From positions 1,550,001-1,614,000 of the forward strand of contig JAUDYN010000008.1 of assembly GCA_030407005.1 (NCBI GenBank): 64,000 bases of DNA, given 5' to 3'. Shown piece after piece: positions 23,487 to 35,289 of this stretch (its first letter is position 1; every line of letters starts with the position of its first letter). Source of the DNA: Desarmillaria ectypa. Taxonomy: Eukaryota > Basidiomycota > Agaricomycetes > Agaricales > Physalacriaceae. The notes under the pieces are model-generated. The model worked only from the letters and a program-made list of their open reading frames with translations. It did not search any database and was not told the origin of the DNA. The position numbers were made by a program, and so were the translations under genes.

Positions 23487-24849
23487 ATGCTACGATTTAT
23501 ATCTCTCTTGTTTCTCTTCTCTGCCTCGCTATTCTCCTCTGCATTTGTCCACCCCGGCCTTCTGCACACAGAGGAGGACTTCGCCCGCATTAAAGATAAA
23601 GTTAATGCGCAAGCAGAGCCCTGGTACACTGCATGGAACGCGCTGACGGCCAATAGTCACGCCCAGGCGACCTACACTATGCGGGGACCCGTCTCAGTCG
23701 TCGTTCGCGGCGCGAATTCTGCTGATGGCGCCGAGAATTATTCATTGCTTTACAATGATATCGCTGCCGCCTATCAGCTGGCCGTCCGGTGGCGCATCTC
23801 CGACAATACGAGCTATGCCGACAAAGCGGTTGCTATCCTCGATGCATGGTCGAGCACGCTTACAAGGATCGGTGGATCGTCAGACAAATTTTTGGCTTCC
23901 GGAATATATGGCTATGAGTTCGCCAATGCAGCTGAGCTGATGCGTGACTATTCCGGCTGGTCGGCGGACAACTTTACACGCTTCCAGAACATGATGTCTG
24001 ACGTATTCTACTCTATGAACTTTGATTTCTTGAAGAATCATAATAGGGCTGCGTGGTATCATTATCGAGCCAATTGGTGCGTTTAGCCCTTAATTCTCTA
24101 TAGACTTATGAATAGCTCGTACTCGTTTTAAAAGGGATATCTGCAATATGGCGTCTGCAATATCCATTGGAATTTTAACCGATAATCAGACCATGTTCGA
24201 CTATGCTGTAAATGCATTCACCGCGGACGTTGGAACGGGAAATATCGGAAATGCGATCTGGTTTATTCATATCGAGGAAGGCAGCGGGAAACGCCTAGGG
24301 CAGAATGAGGAAGCAGGGCGAGATCAGGTACCTGTTATGGTGATACGACCAATTGGCATGACCTCACCTGGGAGTTTCAAGGGCCATGCTACACTTGACT
24401 TTTCACTATGGGGCGCTTATGCACAGGCTGCCTATAACCAAGGCAAAGATCTTTTTGCTTATAACGACAGCCAAATCCTTGCAGGGTATGCAACCTCGCT
24501 TTTCGTCGAGTTACGTCTAACCATGTTTTTTAGATCCGAGTATGTGGCAAAGTATAATGTCGGCTTCGATGTTCCGTATGCTCCCCACGTTAATCCAGAC
24601 TACAATGAAACAGTCGTTTCTGCATCTAGTAGAGGCTCGCTAAGGCCTTCGTGGGAGCTGCTTTACGCTCATTATGGCTCTTTAAAAGGCCTGAATGCTT
24701 CTTGGACGGCACAGATGCGTGACTTTGTGTTGAACGCGTCTACGAACGGTGTCGAAGGCGGCGGAGGTGACTACGGACCTAATTCGGGTGGTTATGACCA
24801 ACTGGGATACGGGACATTGCTACATCGCCTAGAGGTGAGGTATAATTGA
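23487..24849 (+). CDS. Secreted alginate-lyase-fold polysaccharide lyase
   Basis: The exons 23487-24076, 24135-24327, 24382-24485 and 24534-24849 give about 400 residues. The first 19 or so residues (LRFISLLFLFSASLFSSAF) are a classic signal peptide, so the protein is secreted. FVHPGLLHTEEDFARIKDKV is the typical opening of the alginate-lyase (alpha/alpha toroid) domain. YQLAVRWRI, ADKAVAILDAWS, GYEFANAAELMRD, NHNRAAWYHYRANW and GHATLDFSLWGAYAQAA follow, with conserved Asn, His, Arg and Tyr residues of the fold. Related bacterial enzymes cleave uronate polymers. In a terrestrial fungus, glucuronan or another plant or fungal uronan is a more likely substrate, but this is inference. A good donor at 24835 followed by an acceptor at 24887 and an immediate stop would end the protein a few residues earlier. 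The gene stands alone next to the gene-poor block. Confidence 0.82.
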
Positions 24850-25212
24850 AATTTACTGTCCTCACCTGACACTCATGTAAACGGCAGTAATTACATCCGA
24901 AGGCCAACTAAATCATTAGTTTCCAAGTTGCCTCGTTGTTCTTTATTCGTATGCTCCTTCTTGAATTTTCCCAGTAAGAATGATGCTAAGGCCCGAAAGA
25001 ACTTTGAGCACAGATATTTTCTTTGCCCTTGTCAAGCTACTTACTCGTTCCGTGCACTATTTGAAATGAGCTGATATCTACCGTATCAGGATATCGCACG
25101 TTCAGAATTCTGTCCATATTCACTGCTGCAGTTACATTTATTGAATCCTTCCGCATGGACATACACTGCAATATACACAGTACATTTTGACGACGTAAAA
25201 TGAATGAACGAT
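24850..25212. other. Convergent intergenic region
   Basis: This is 363 bases between the lyase (+) and the adaptin-binding gene (-), AT-rich, presumably the two 3' ends. I see no further gene. Confidence 0.4.
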
Positions 25213-26848
25213 CTATTCTTCCGCCTCGGGATGAAGATCAAAATCTTCTTCCACCTTTGCGTCTCTCTCCAGCCCATAAACCAAACCCAGCGCAATCCTA
25301 GCTGCAGCCTTCCGCCTCTCACTTTCATCCTCCATGTCTGCGATCTCAGCTTTCATTCCTTGGAGAGCATTCATCACCTGGCCGACGTCAAATGGTGCAA
25401 GTTCAAAATCATCGCCCTCAAAGGCATCGTCAGAGCTTGATGTTCCCTGGGCACCAAAAATGCGTTGAGCACTTTCCCTGATTTCGTCCTGGGAGGGTAA
25501 ATCCTCTTCTTCGCCTTCTTCGTTGTCGTCATCGCTCTCCGGTGTATCAGGATGTGGAACATCCGACTCTTGAGTGTCACCCAAGTCAGACCCACTGCCT
25601 AATGCATGATACGTCACACCCAGTGGTGATGGGCCCAGTCGGTCAAAATCAAAAGACGAGCCAAAGGACGTGTCAAAGGACACCTTGTTGTCTGTTTCAA
25701 TTGTGTACCGTCGTCGAGTTTCTGTGGATTCTGTCTCTGCGGGAGCAGATACAAAGACAGAGAAATCGTCATCAAACGCATCCACAGCACCCTTTTGAAC
25801 AGCAGATTTTTTTCTAGATCCCCACACATGGTCATCGATCTCTGTTGGTGACATGATGGAGCCTGTAAGTTTCCAAGGGTCATCTTTCGTATATTCTTTG
25901 CCATCCTGAAGCCACTTCGCAAGCTCACTCATCTCCTTGTGAAGTCTCGTCCGATGACCACTTTGCTGGCTAGAGCTGGGGGTGACCAGGTTGTCCTCAT
26001 CAAGGGAAGTGTCAGATGTATCAAATGATAATTGCGCCCATTCGAGGAATGCTTCGTTTCCCTGCCGACTCCAAGTGGTAGTACGCGTAGATTTTTGCAT
26101 GGAAGGCCACATGATGGTGCTCAAGGCATCAAGAACACGAGGAAGAGAGGGTATACCTGCGTTCCAAGTTAGCCTATACAATAACATCTACGCGATGAAA
26201 CAGAAGACAGACCGTTCGAAATGCCCTCAAGCCCATTTGTGTTTTCTGGGTGTTCTCCGCCGGAGGCATCAACGAACTCGAAGCCATGGGACGAGAGAAA
26301 TTCATCAACGGCACTAGCGTCTTCTAGGGCTTCATCTTCGTCTTCTTTATCTTCTTCTGAAGGCGCTGCTGAGGCCGACACACGTACAGCCAAAGAAACT
26401 TCCGGTTCTGAGCCACCGAGGTCTTTAGAGAGCCGATGAATATGGTGCTTGTAAGTCTAACAGCGTAATGGGTTAGAAAGCAATAGCCGTGGCAAAAAAT
26501 CTCAATACAGACCTCCCCCTTCTCCCAGACGAAGATCAGCGCAGGAATTTCCTGCAAATGGTAGGGTGCAAGGCCCTTAATCTGTCGTGCCAGGAAATGG
26601 ACCTCAGCAGTGTAATATTTATTCGAAATTGTCCATGGAAAGTGTTTTTCAGTTTCGTTGGATATAGTGAATGACATAGAGTCATCAGAGGTTGAGGGTG
26701 ATTGAGACAATTGTTGAATCCCTGTAAGATGGCTCGGGTTAGTGGTTCAGTAGCATCCTGTCGATGTTTACTGACGTTGTACAAGGTTCACCGACACATC
26801 CAGCGACGGAGATACTATCAATATGCGACAAGATGGTGTGCTCCTCAT
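25213..26848 (-). CDS. Alpha/gamma-adaptin-binding protein, AAGAB/Irc6 type
   Basis: The exons 26848-26776, 26721-26513, 26456-26213 and 26156-25213 give 489 residues. The N-terminus SCRILIVSPS forms the first strand of a Rab-like GTPase fold. WTISNKYYTAEVHF, EIPALIFVWEKGE, PEVSLAVRVS and the EFLSSHGFEFVDA block are hallmarks of the AAGAB/Irc6 family, assembly chaperones that hold adaptin subunits of AP-1 and AP-2 clathrin adaptors in the cytosol. The acidic linker (EEDKEDEDEALED) just before DEFLSSHGFE is typical. The C-terminal half is longer than in animals and mostly acidic and disordered, ending in a helix (MKAEIADMEDESERRKAAAR) that in homologues contributes to dimerisation. No classical P-loop is visible, as expected for the family. 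Confidence 0.8.
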
Positions 26849-27094
26849 GGGTCGCAACGATTGTCTGAGTGTTATGAGGAGGTGGAACAGAAGAAAGATA
26901 TTTCTTCCTTGGCGTGTTCGATAATGAGCATCAATATGTGGCTGTGCTGAACGTGTATTAATTTGCCGAAAGATGCCGGTTGAAACATTGCCTTGTCGTA
27001 CAGCATAAGCACTTGTTCAGAAACAGACCATTTCATTGTGACGGAAGCAAAAAGACAGTTTATCTCCTCCCCTCGTTTCCCACCTCCCATCCCC

Positions 27095-29390
27095 TTAGTT
27101 TCTAGAATTCCGCGCGTTATTTAGATTCCGTGCAGTCGCAGTCTGGTGATACCCACGCTCAGCGCTGACTCTCAGCGCATCCCTCAATAACTGAGAAAGC
27201 TTCTCCAGGTCAAACGACTTGCCACGCACATACTGAACTTTTTCAAAAAATGTAGGCCAGTCCCCGACCTTATATATGTCCTTGATCGCCTTGATCATCC
27301 TCTCCAGAATTTCCTTCTCTGCAAATCCGCAGTTATCATCCAAACGCCCCAAATCAGAAGAATATGCCTCGACAAATATGGTCAGGAACGCGACCTGGAA
27401 CATCATCAGTCGCAGACTGATCTTGGAGTGGTTGAACGTCGTGTTCAGACGATGATCGCTCCTGCCCTCTTCCATTACCTCGAGCTCGGGATGGTCCCTG
27501 AGAACCCACCGCGCATTGCGCACAATGGCTTCCTCGAGGAAGGGACCATTGAGAATGCTCCACGCGACGTCGCCTTTTCCAAAAACAAGAGCAAGTGTTA
27601 CAAGAACGATGAACTCGCCGAGGTCAGGAACGCGGGCCTTGACACGAGCGCCCGGCTGAGCGATAAAATCTGAGATCTTTCTTGTGGCATCCTGCTGGAT
27701 GTTCGGGTTCGAACGGGAGAGGCATAAAAGGAGATGGAAGAGATGACAGTATGAGTAGATAGCTCTTTCGGATGGTAGAGGAGAGTCGCTGTCGGCGAAG
27801 CACCGTTGCGAGTAGTCAGGACGTTGTCGCAAGACTTCATCAGTGCCACAACAATGTTTTTCATCATCCTGTAGATGACCGAGAGCAACTCAGACGGTGA
27901 CACATTGAGTACTTCGGATTGTCGGGATAATGCGACTCCTTGCGTCCGCTGAAGTGATGCACAGTCTGCTTGTTGCATCTCCCTGTATACAACCAGCAAT
28001 ACACTCCAAATCTTATCCTGAGCCCGCAAGAAGTGCGGACGACTGAACGCCAGAGGAATAAAATATCGGAATGCTCGTTTTTGAATGCTCCTTCTCACAC
28101 CAAATTTCTTGAAAGCTTCCTCGCTTAGCCAGTCAAAATCGGATGCTAATGTATGTTGTCGGGGATCCCAAGCGACACCGATGCCCAAAATGGAGCTGGT
28201 GAGGGTGTCCTCAAGAAGAAGCACTGTAGTTCTCGCCGAAGGAGCTCATGTGCTGATTCCACAATAGCGCGGAAGCGAGGATAAGCTTCTGAAAAAACAA
28301 GGACTGTTTCGGAGGGGAGAAAAGCAGCGAGCGTGAAGAATATATCGTCAGGGAGGTTATCGAGGACACATGTAGCCGGATGAACGAGCAACGGCGAAGA
28401 TTCGTCGACGGCCGTGGTCATAGATCTCTGTGCAGGCGGGAGGTAGTGGGGAAAAGCCGCTGAACCGCATGGGTATGTCCGGCAAGTCTAGCTGGAAATC
28501 ACCCTTAGGGTCCGACCCCATTTGGGATTGTGATATTCCAGCATGTGGATACAGATAGAATCAGGATATCCTTTGCCTTTCGTCTCGTGTGTAACCGCTT
28601 GATCCCCGGTAGCGTAGACGCTCACAAGTCTCTGGGGAAGGGTTAGACGCCCATTCCTGTTCGATTTTACTCGATGGTTCGAGATTGCTTGGTCGAAAGC
28701 AGTCATACGCTTCGCAGCAATTGTTGCAATAGCGGCGATTTCCAGGCGAAGCAAAGTCGGCGACACGTTGGGCTACATCCTTCTCCCGGTAGTACTTGGC
28801 GACAATGAAGTCGCCAATGTCGATAGCACTCCCATAGTTTTGTTCAACCTTTGGTACTTGTTCAGCTATGTGCTAAATAGGGCATCGTATAAACTCACTT
28901 TTGTACTGGAGAAGAATGTCAGAAATTGGAGGAAAAGGCCACGCAGCGTCATAGCTGGGGAATAGCTATGGAACATAATGAGATCAACATGAGAGGAGGG
29001 AACAATATAAGCGACGGACCCTCCAGTATAACCGTCTTCTCTGTACGAATCGTTCCTGAGGATATCGCAGCAAATGAACGAGGAATAAAGATTCGGGTGC
29101 TGGATTCCGTTCATGCTGCTCTTGATTCTCGGAGGAGAAGTGGGCTGTAGTAAAAGACGTTGAGAAACTTGCCGCCATAGTCAAATAATAGACTCACCCA
29201 GTCAAGAGGCAGCTCTACGTCAAAATGGAGAGAGATCCTTCCAGGGGCCGCTCGGAGGAGTGAGAATGAGACACAGCTGGCGCATGTTGGCATCATCAGT
29301 GAAGAAGGCCACGTCAGGGTACGGTGCATCATAGAGCTCTGCGAGGTCGTGTTGCAGACGAGAGAGAAGTTGTCGATTCTGGAAAGTCAT
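27095..29390 (-). pseudogene. E2-like (UBC) plus F-box-like protein, disabled by three lesions
   Basis: From the ATG at 29390 the frame encodes a UBC-like domain: YDAPYPDVAFFTDDANMRQL, LTPPSGPWK, DVELPLDWPTSPPR, then HPNLYSSFICCDIL with the expected catalytic Cys, and YTGGYSPAMTLRGLFLQFLT. A Cys-rich segment, an F-box-like helix pair (LPDDIFFTLAAFLPSETVLV), and LGIGVAWDPRQHTLASDFDW with RRSIQKRAFRYFIPLAFSR follow. I recall this combination from uncharacterised Agaricomycete proteins. Three lesions have no intron solution: a frame change at about 29230-29240 inside a CT-rich run, a TAG at 28490-28488 where homologues have Trp (context RVISS-stop-TCRTYPCGS), and a one-base shift near 28201-28207 between FFLRTP and LTSSILG. 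Other frame changes are explained by normal introns, for example 49 bases ending in acgaaag and 47 bases ending in gccgacag. It is either a young pseudogene or hit by assembly errors. Confidence 0.7.
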
Positions 29391-29753
29391 GGTTGGTAAT
29401 GGGAATTCAACTACAAGAATTGGGCCCTCGACAAGGATTATGTACTTTTATTTTTGGTGGCTATATAGGCATATTTACTCCCGTCGCGGTTCCGAACTAA
29501 CCAAAGGAGTCAAGAGAACGCTTCCGAGGGCAGAGTCATGATTTGACGTTATATAGGTCGTACTTGCGTTCCGAACTAAGTAGATCCTGAGGAACGTATA
29601 TCGATAACCAGAAGACTTCTGACAAGATTGTTGAACGTCTGCTACTAGGTTTCTATCGGGTAAACGTTAAATGCCTCTTGGACGGAAGAAGGAAAAAGAA
29701 AGTATAAGTGATGATGACAAATTGTATTTCCCTTTGACCACGACGCGTCAAAC
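29391..29753. promoter_or_regulatory. Divergent intergenic region, E2-like pseudogene / cyclin
   Basis: This 363-base gap between opposing start codons includes the sequence tgtacttttatttttggtggctata at 29440-29465 and TATA-like tatatagg motifs. It presumably holds the cyclin promoter. No gene is visible. Confidence 0.35.
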
Positions 29754-31214
29754 ATGGACCCCATGCATTCTCGTGCACAGTCTCCCTCTCACTTCCCTGC
29801 CTCGCACTCCAAATATTATCGTCCTTATTTCACGTCCGAAGAAATCCACATACTTTCAGGAAAACAGAAAGGCAAGCTCAGTGTCACCCAAGAAGACAAA
29901 GTCAGACAAACAGCTTGCGGGTTTCTCGAGGCGCTGGGATCACGAATGGGCTTGTATGTTCTCAAGAACTGCCCGTATGGGTGTCACTTATATATTTGTT
30001 TGTAGTCCAAGGAGAACAGTGGCGACTGCACAGAATCTTTATCACCGATTTCACCTGTTCTTTCCTCGAAAAGACTTCAACTATCATGCAAGAATTTCCA
30101 CCGAAATGCTAAATGACACGCCGCTCATCTCTTTCTCGCAGGACGTCTGCTTGGCCACGCTATATGTGTCTACTAAAATGCATGACACGTTGAAGAAGCC
30201 CCGGGAGCTGCTGGCTATGTCGTACGCTCTTCGTTTCCCTGAACTGGTCGCAAAGTCGAAGAACCCTGCTGGTGAGGTAGACCTTGACACAATGGACCCA
30301 GCGGTGAACTTCACCCTATATCAAGCCATTCCATCTTTTCTGATTCGAAAGCAAGATCGTGGAACATGACCGACAACGGCTGCTCGCAATTGAACGACTT
30401 ATGCTAGAAACAATCTGCTTCAACTTCACATCCAGAATGCCATTTCCTTATGTCATCAAGATAGGAAGGGCTCTTGGAGGTTAGAATCGGTTTTCTGGAT
30501 CTGCTCGCATGTAAATTGACTTTGTGGACAGCGAAGAAACAGATAATAAAGCTGGCTTGGCGCTTGGCTGTCGACAGGTGCCATATCATTCATTTTCCTG
30601 CTGAACCTGCTATCTCAAGTCTTCTACAGCCATAGAACGCTTATTCCCATCCAATATACACCAGTCACAGTTGCACTCTCGAGCATCTATCTCGCTTCCC
30701 TCTTACTATCGTGGGAACAGTCCGAATCTCCTCGTCAGGAACCGGATTCATCAAGCGCCCGCGACTTACGGGACCAACTCCATCAGCACGGAGACTGGGA
30801 GCGACGATTTCAAACGCACGTTGAAGACTTGGATGGTCAGTTTGCTCCGTGACTGTTCTATGCTCAGCTGATGTCTCCTCAGTTATTGCCCATGAAATGT
30901 TGGACCTTCTCATCCAAGCCGCCCAAAGCCCCTCTGCTAACACGTCTCCCCGTACTCCTTCCTCTCCATCGCCTCATCCTTCACCTCGGAATCATCATTT
31001 ATCTTCTACCGCCCAAGTCTTAGAGCCGCTTCCCTATAACGCTGATCAGCTGCTACGATTGAAGATACATCTGAGGGAGTCGGAGTACCATCCTCGATAC
31101 CGTTACAGTCTCGACCCTAATGGTATCGACGATGCATCAGAGGCGCTTGGGAAGAACGAAGGAACTGTTAGGTTCTTATTTGGACCTCCAGGTGTTGTTG
31201 GGCAGGGGATATAA
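29754..31214 (+). CDS. Cyclin subunit of CTD kinase (Ctk2 / cyclin K-like)
   Basis: The exons 29754-29953, 30006-30087, 30142-30303, 30356-30479, 30532-30577, 30630-30835 and 30883-31214 give 383 residues. The first cyclin box is clear: RQTACGFLEALGSRMGFPRR, TVATAQNLYHRFHLFFP, then DVCLATLYVSTKMHDTLKKP and RQRLLAIERLMLETICFNF. The second box starts at AWRLAVDSHRTLIPIQYTPV and ALSSIYLASLLL. The layout matches cyclins T/K/Ctk2, partners of Cdk9/Ctk1-type kinases that phosphorylate the RNA polymerase II C-terminal domain in the nucleus. The intron at 30088-30141 has a GC donor (CAT then gcaaga). The last intron could instead end six codons earlier, at the upstream acceptor near 30867. The C-terminus is Ser/Pro-rich and closes with a short basic-acidic block. 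Confidence 0.87.
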
Positions 31215-31771
31215 ATTGAAGCCTCTTTTCACGTTGTGACGCACTTGACGTCTATGTAGCATCGAAGTTGCAACATGTGTATCTGTGATTTGTTTTCAAA
31301 TAATACTTCTGCCGAGGGTGCATATCGCGGTCACCTGATTCTGTTTTGCTAAAATGAAGAATATTCACAACTTGTTCATGATGTGCAATTCTACTTCTAG
31401 CAGAGGTATGTCAGCAGTCAGACTTGTTTGGATGAATTTCCGTCATTCAATCTGCTGCCAGTAGCGTAACCTAGTTTACGAACATCAAGTACGACCAATT
31501 ATACCAATTTTCAGACCTGAAGCTGAAACTTCAAGCCTACAACTTCAAAGCTTCAGTTACCAAAGGGCATGCTCAATATGGTACTCCAAAATTTACATAT
31601 TTTCTACAGCCGCATGTTCGAGGGAAGTGATCAATGTATTACCGATTTATATATAAGATACCTATGCATGACGAGGATGAATTGCGAGCAGATAATGTAA
31701 AGAACAGCAGTCAAAGCAAGAACGTGTGAGAAACAAAAAGCCTGGCAAATGCATCACAACCCAACACCTTG
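31215..31771. other. Convergent intergenic region
   Basis: This is 557 bases between the 3' ends of the cyclin and the RRM gene. It holds short direct repetitions of a cttcaagc/cttcaaag motif at about 31526-31552 but no gene. Confidence 0.35.
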
Positions 31772-33067
31772 CTATCCGTCCAATCTTGCCCTTTTCCTCG
31801 GCCCGTCTGGAATGTTGCCTTGCATGAACGCTGGATTGATGTGTCCGATGGCGCCAGGGCCTCCCCCACGTTGGTGGTTATTCATCATTCCCATACCTGA
31901 TACAACAAAAACAAAAGCACAAAGCAGGACAGTAAGCACGACAACGAGCAATACATAATCTAAGGGAAAGCTAGAAACTCGTACCCATACCGCCCATCAT
32001 GCCTCGCATCATGCCTCCACTGCGGGGCATCATGTTGCTTCCGCGACCGCCAAATCCTCCGCCCATGTAGCCGCCTCCCATACCCATGTTCATGTTCGCC
32101 ATACCCATGTTCGCCATGCCCATGTTGGGCATTCCACCACGCATCATCCCGCCCGTCATCCCGCCGCGCATGGCACCGCCGTTCATCATGCCTCCGCGGA
32201 AGTTCGCATTTCCGCCACGGCCGGCACCCACACCAACGCTTCCGGCAGTCTGCTGTTGTTGCTGTTGCGGAACGCGGTTGTCACGCGGAGGAGGCTCTGC
32301 AGCGTTCCGATCAATTTCAAGGGCCCAAGAGAGCGGTGTAGCTCACCTTTTGGTAGCGTACGATATGGATTGCCGTTGCTCGACGATCCGAAGGTAGCAG
32401 TCGCCCGACGGTTTTGGAAGTCGCTGACTTGGTAGTCAATTCTATAGGCCCAGTAGGGACGAAAAGCATGCACGCACTTGTTGTCAAACCAGTTCTTAAT
32501 AGCAACGGCGTTCTCGAAGTTTCCGCATTCTACATAAGCAAGCCTAGTGGATGTATGCGCTCAAAAATTCGAATACGTGGACAAAGACAAGAAATAGCGC
32601 ACCCTTTACTCTTCCCATTAACTTTATGTTCAGAAAAAGTAATGTCCTTGTGATCGAGAGAGACTCCAACATTCAATGCAATCTGCCGAAGGTCTTCGTC
32701 GGTAGTCCACTGCACAGAGCGGTCAGTATGCTTGAAACAGTACACGAACGGACAGGCGCACCCATTGCAAGTCGCTAAGATACAGTGCGTCGCTCATGCC
32801 ATTCCCTCCGCCTCCGGTCGCGCCGCTTCCGTTCTGGGCGTTGGACCGTGATGCGGGGGGTCGACTCTGTTGCTCCTCGAGTGAGTCATCCTCCCTCTGT
32901 CGTTTTTCACCCGTCTTCGGATCGGGCGAGGATATTAACGGCTTGTTGTCTTGGTTCTTCAAGAAGCCAGTTCGCCTTCAGTACATATTCAGAACTCAGT
33001 GACAACGTACCAATTTCTCAGCACCCCGTTGTTCCTCTCCGTAGATGTCAAAGTCGTCCTCGGCCAT
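31772..33067 (-). CDS. RRM protein resembling cleavage factor Im 68 kDa subunit (CPSF6/7-like)
   Basis: The exons 33067-33011, 32956-32762, 32709-32603, 32543-32478, 32423-32347, 32296-31985 and 31896-31772 give 312 residues. The start is [12 protein letters not shown], an acidic opening shared by CFIm68-type proteins. The RRM reads [40 protein letters not shown] (RNP1 variant) and [16 protein letters not shown]. The tail is Gly/Met/Arg-rich (repeated [12 protein letters not shown]) and ends [20 protein letters not shown], a plausible nuclear localisation signal. Metazoan CFIm68 pairs with a 25 kDa Nudix subunit to choose poly(A) sites, and a similar nuclear mRNA 3'-end role is inferred. A false 36-base intron ending at 32442 is tempting, but only the 54-base intron to 32424 gives the family sequence. 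Confidence 0.8.
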
Positions 33068-33588
33068 GGTTTAGGAATGTTGTAGACTCAAACAACGAAT
33101 TCTTGCGAAGCGATACAAATTTAACGAGTCTTAAGCGCTAGTCAAGGAGAATTATGATTTCAATGAAGACAACAGACACGGATACAGGGGTCTACGAAAA
33201 CATGAGAACTGTGGCGCTTACATGCTATAAGGATACAGGATGCTTGGTACAGGTGTTAAATCCTTCACAGATAGATACAGTTGTGCAATGGACAATAAAA
33301 ACGAAGAACAGTGTTGAGCAGTGGAGATGAAGTGAGAGACGGAGAGCAGATGGTCGTAAAAGAGCAAGATGCGGAAGAGTCGTTGTCGACGCTTTATATT
33401 CTTTGCACATATTTGTTCCCGTGGCTCGCATTACCATTTTGGGCCTGATATTCGACCGATTTGGACGCGGTCGCGAGGTCACGAGTTCCTCGAAGGACTT
33501 GTAAAGATAACATTTAGATACGCAAGTAGAGCACAACGGTCAATAGTAGAATACATATGAGCAGATATACTTCTCCTTTTCCCCAGAA
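33068..33588. other. Intergenic region between two minus-strand genes
   Basis: This is 521 bases covering the promoter of the RRM gene and the 3' end of cdc37. Short open frames have no recognisable content. Confidence 0.35.
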
Positions 33589-35289
33589 TCAATCAGCCAA
33601 TTCAGCAGTGGTAGGGCCGCTTTGCCCGGTCTCGTCCCTGATACTTCCCCCGTCTGCGAAGTTCAGGATACCCGCTATATCCAACTGCTGGACGACGGTC
33701 TCCGCTTCAGGAACCTCCATGTCTCCGAGTACCTTGTTGACACGATTCAGAGAGTTCTCCTTGAGTGCGTCTTGCAATTTCTTCGGGAACGACTGGAAAA
33801 CATCCCATCGCAGCTGCAGGGCCTTTCGAACTTCTTCAATGTCAACAGACTCGGCATCAGGTCCCTCGTACACTAGTTCCTCCGGAGGAGGACCGTCGGG
33901 AACGTTGAACGAAATCGACTGGTCACTGCTCTCGGGAACAAGCTGTATTTGTTCCCTTCCACCAACAGCGGCCTCCTCTTCGTTGCTGACTTTGACCCTA
34001 TGCTTAAGGAGGGTATAGGTCTTCTCGACATCCTCAACGAAGACCTTCTCAGCACGTTTGTCTCCGGAAATCATTCTGAAATGAGATCAGTATCAATGTA
34101 GACTGCTAAGAGAGATGAATATACTTCTTGAAGAATACGCGAACCCCATCACTTCCCAGCTTCTCGCAATATTGCAGAAGAAGACTCTGGTGCACGCATT
34201 GCTTGGCATACTTAGGATTAGCGCCATTCTGGGCCCTGAAGGCGGCAACGAGGAGCGCGTCAGAGGCACCTTCCACAATGACGTCTGGGTGGTCTTGGAT
34301 AAACTTGAAGGAGCGCTCATAAGCGAAAAGAGGTAGCTTGGAAAATTCCTCAAGGGGAAGCGTCATGTCCGGCACGGATTCTCCCTCCTCTTCAGGATCT
34401 CCAGGAGCGTCAGTAGGTGGGGTCGACACAGAGCCTGATGCTTGAGGGTTCAGGGTTTCAAATTCTGTTGTCGTTGTCTTCGTGTTCTTAGCACCCCCGA
34501 TCTTTGTAGTGGGAACCGATGTCGGAGTGCTCTTTGGGGTAACATACTATGAGGCCATCAGATTCATCCGCCTCAAGGCAAAGAGGTGAAATATCGCACA
34601 TGGGTGTCAAAGCCGTCATGGAGGTCATCCATGGTAATGTGCTTCTTCTGTTCTTTTTCCTCTGTCTCAAGTTCCTTCTCCTCCTTCTGGATGGTTTCCT
34701 TCAGCCCTTTGACGTGACGAAGAACACCCTCGGAAAGCCCCTTGACCAACTTCTCCTCCTTCTCGCTCTCCACAATATTCGAGTCTTTCAAAGCATCCTT
34801 GACCTCATTAGCGACTTGATTCAACAAGGACAAGATCATGCCGTCGTAAGTCTGCTCGCTGTGCGAGGTATCGGCTCCGGGGGGTCCTTCATTTGAGGGA
34901 TTCTTCTCAATCTTTTCGACCAATGCATTGAAATACGCAGACGATGATGATGTCGATGATGATATGAGTTTGGCGTGAATCTCTTCAATGCGAGGAAGAA
35001 GAACTTTGTTCATGACAATTTGGCTGCGAAGATAGGCGATCTGTTGTTTTCTTTTCTCTCGTTTCTCATGGATGTCCCGTTGTTTCCAACTGATGTTAGA
35101 CCATTCAGTTGAGAAACGACGCGCCGGCCCAGAAAACGCACCGTATCAGGGACTTCTTATCGACATTGGGATGCCCCTCGATGTCGGAATCATCAGAAAG
35201 CTGGAATCGAGATGGTCAGTATCATTAATGAAATTCATAGCGTGACGCCTTACCTCGAGCTGATCCCACTTGGAGTAATTAAGAGGCAT
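33589..35289 (-). CDS. cdc37: Hsp90 co-chaperone Cdc37
   Basis: The exons 35289-35254, 35200-35142, 35089-34600, 34546-34125 and 34075-33589 give 497 residues. The diagnostic N-terminus MPLNYSKWDQLELSDDSDIE includes the Ser of the conserved CK2 site (DDSD) needed for kinase-client binding. HPNVDKKSLIRWKQRDIHEK and a long coiled coil follow. The middle domain that binds the Hsp90 N-domain includes EFSKLPLFAYERSFKFIQDH, QYCEKLGSDGVRVFFKKM and EKTYTLLKHRVK. The C-terminal helical part holds ALQLRWDVFQSFPKKLQDAL. The protein acts in the cytosol, loading protein kinases onto Hsp90. The gene is divergent from the TPR/F-box gene, with 364 bases between starts. Confidence 0.96.

Noticed and set aside
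27700..27720. A gggttcgaac sequence resembling a tRNA B box
   Set aside because: It lies in the coding sequence of the E2/F-box-like gene; no A box at the right distance and no cloverleaf could be drawn. No convincing tRNA gene was found anywhere in the window.
27833..27880. A third frameshift in the E2/F-box-like gene
   Set aside because: A 47-base intron with a ctgac branch-like site and a gccgacag acceptor joins ALMN to DSPLPSERAIYSYC in phase.
32442..32477. A 36-base intron in the CFIm68-like RRM gene
   Set aside because: A 54-base intron ending at 32424 gives the family sequence WFDNNDFQNRR and a normal intron size.
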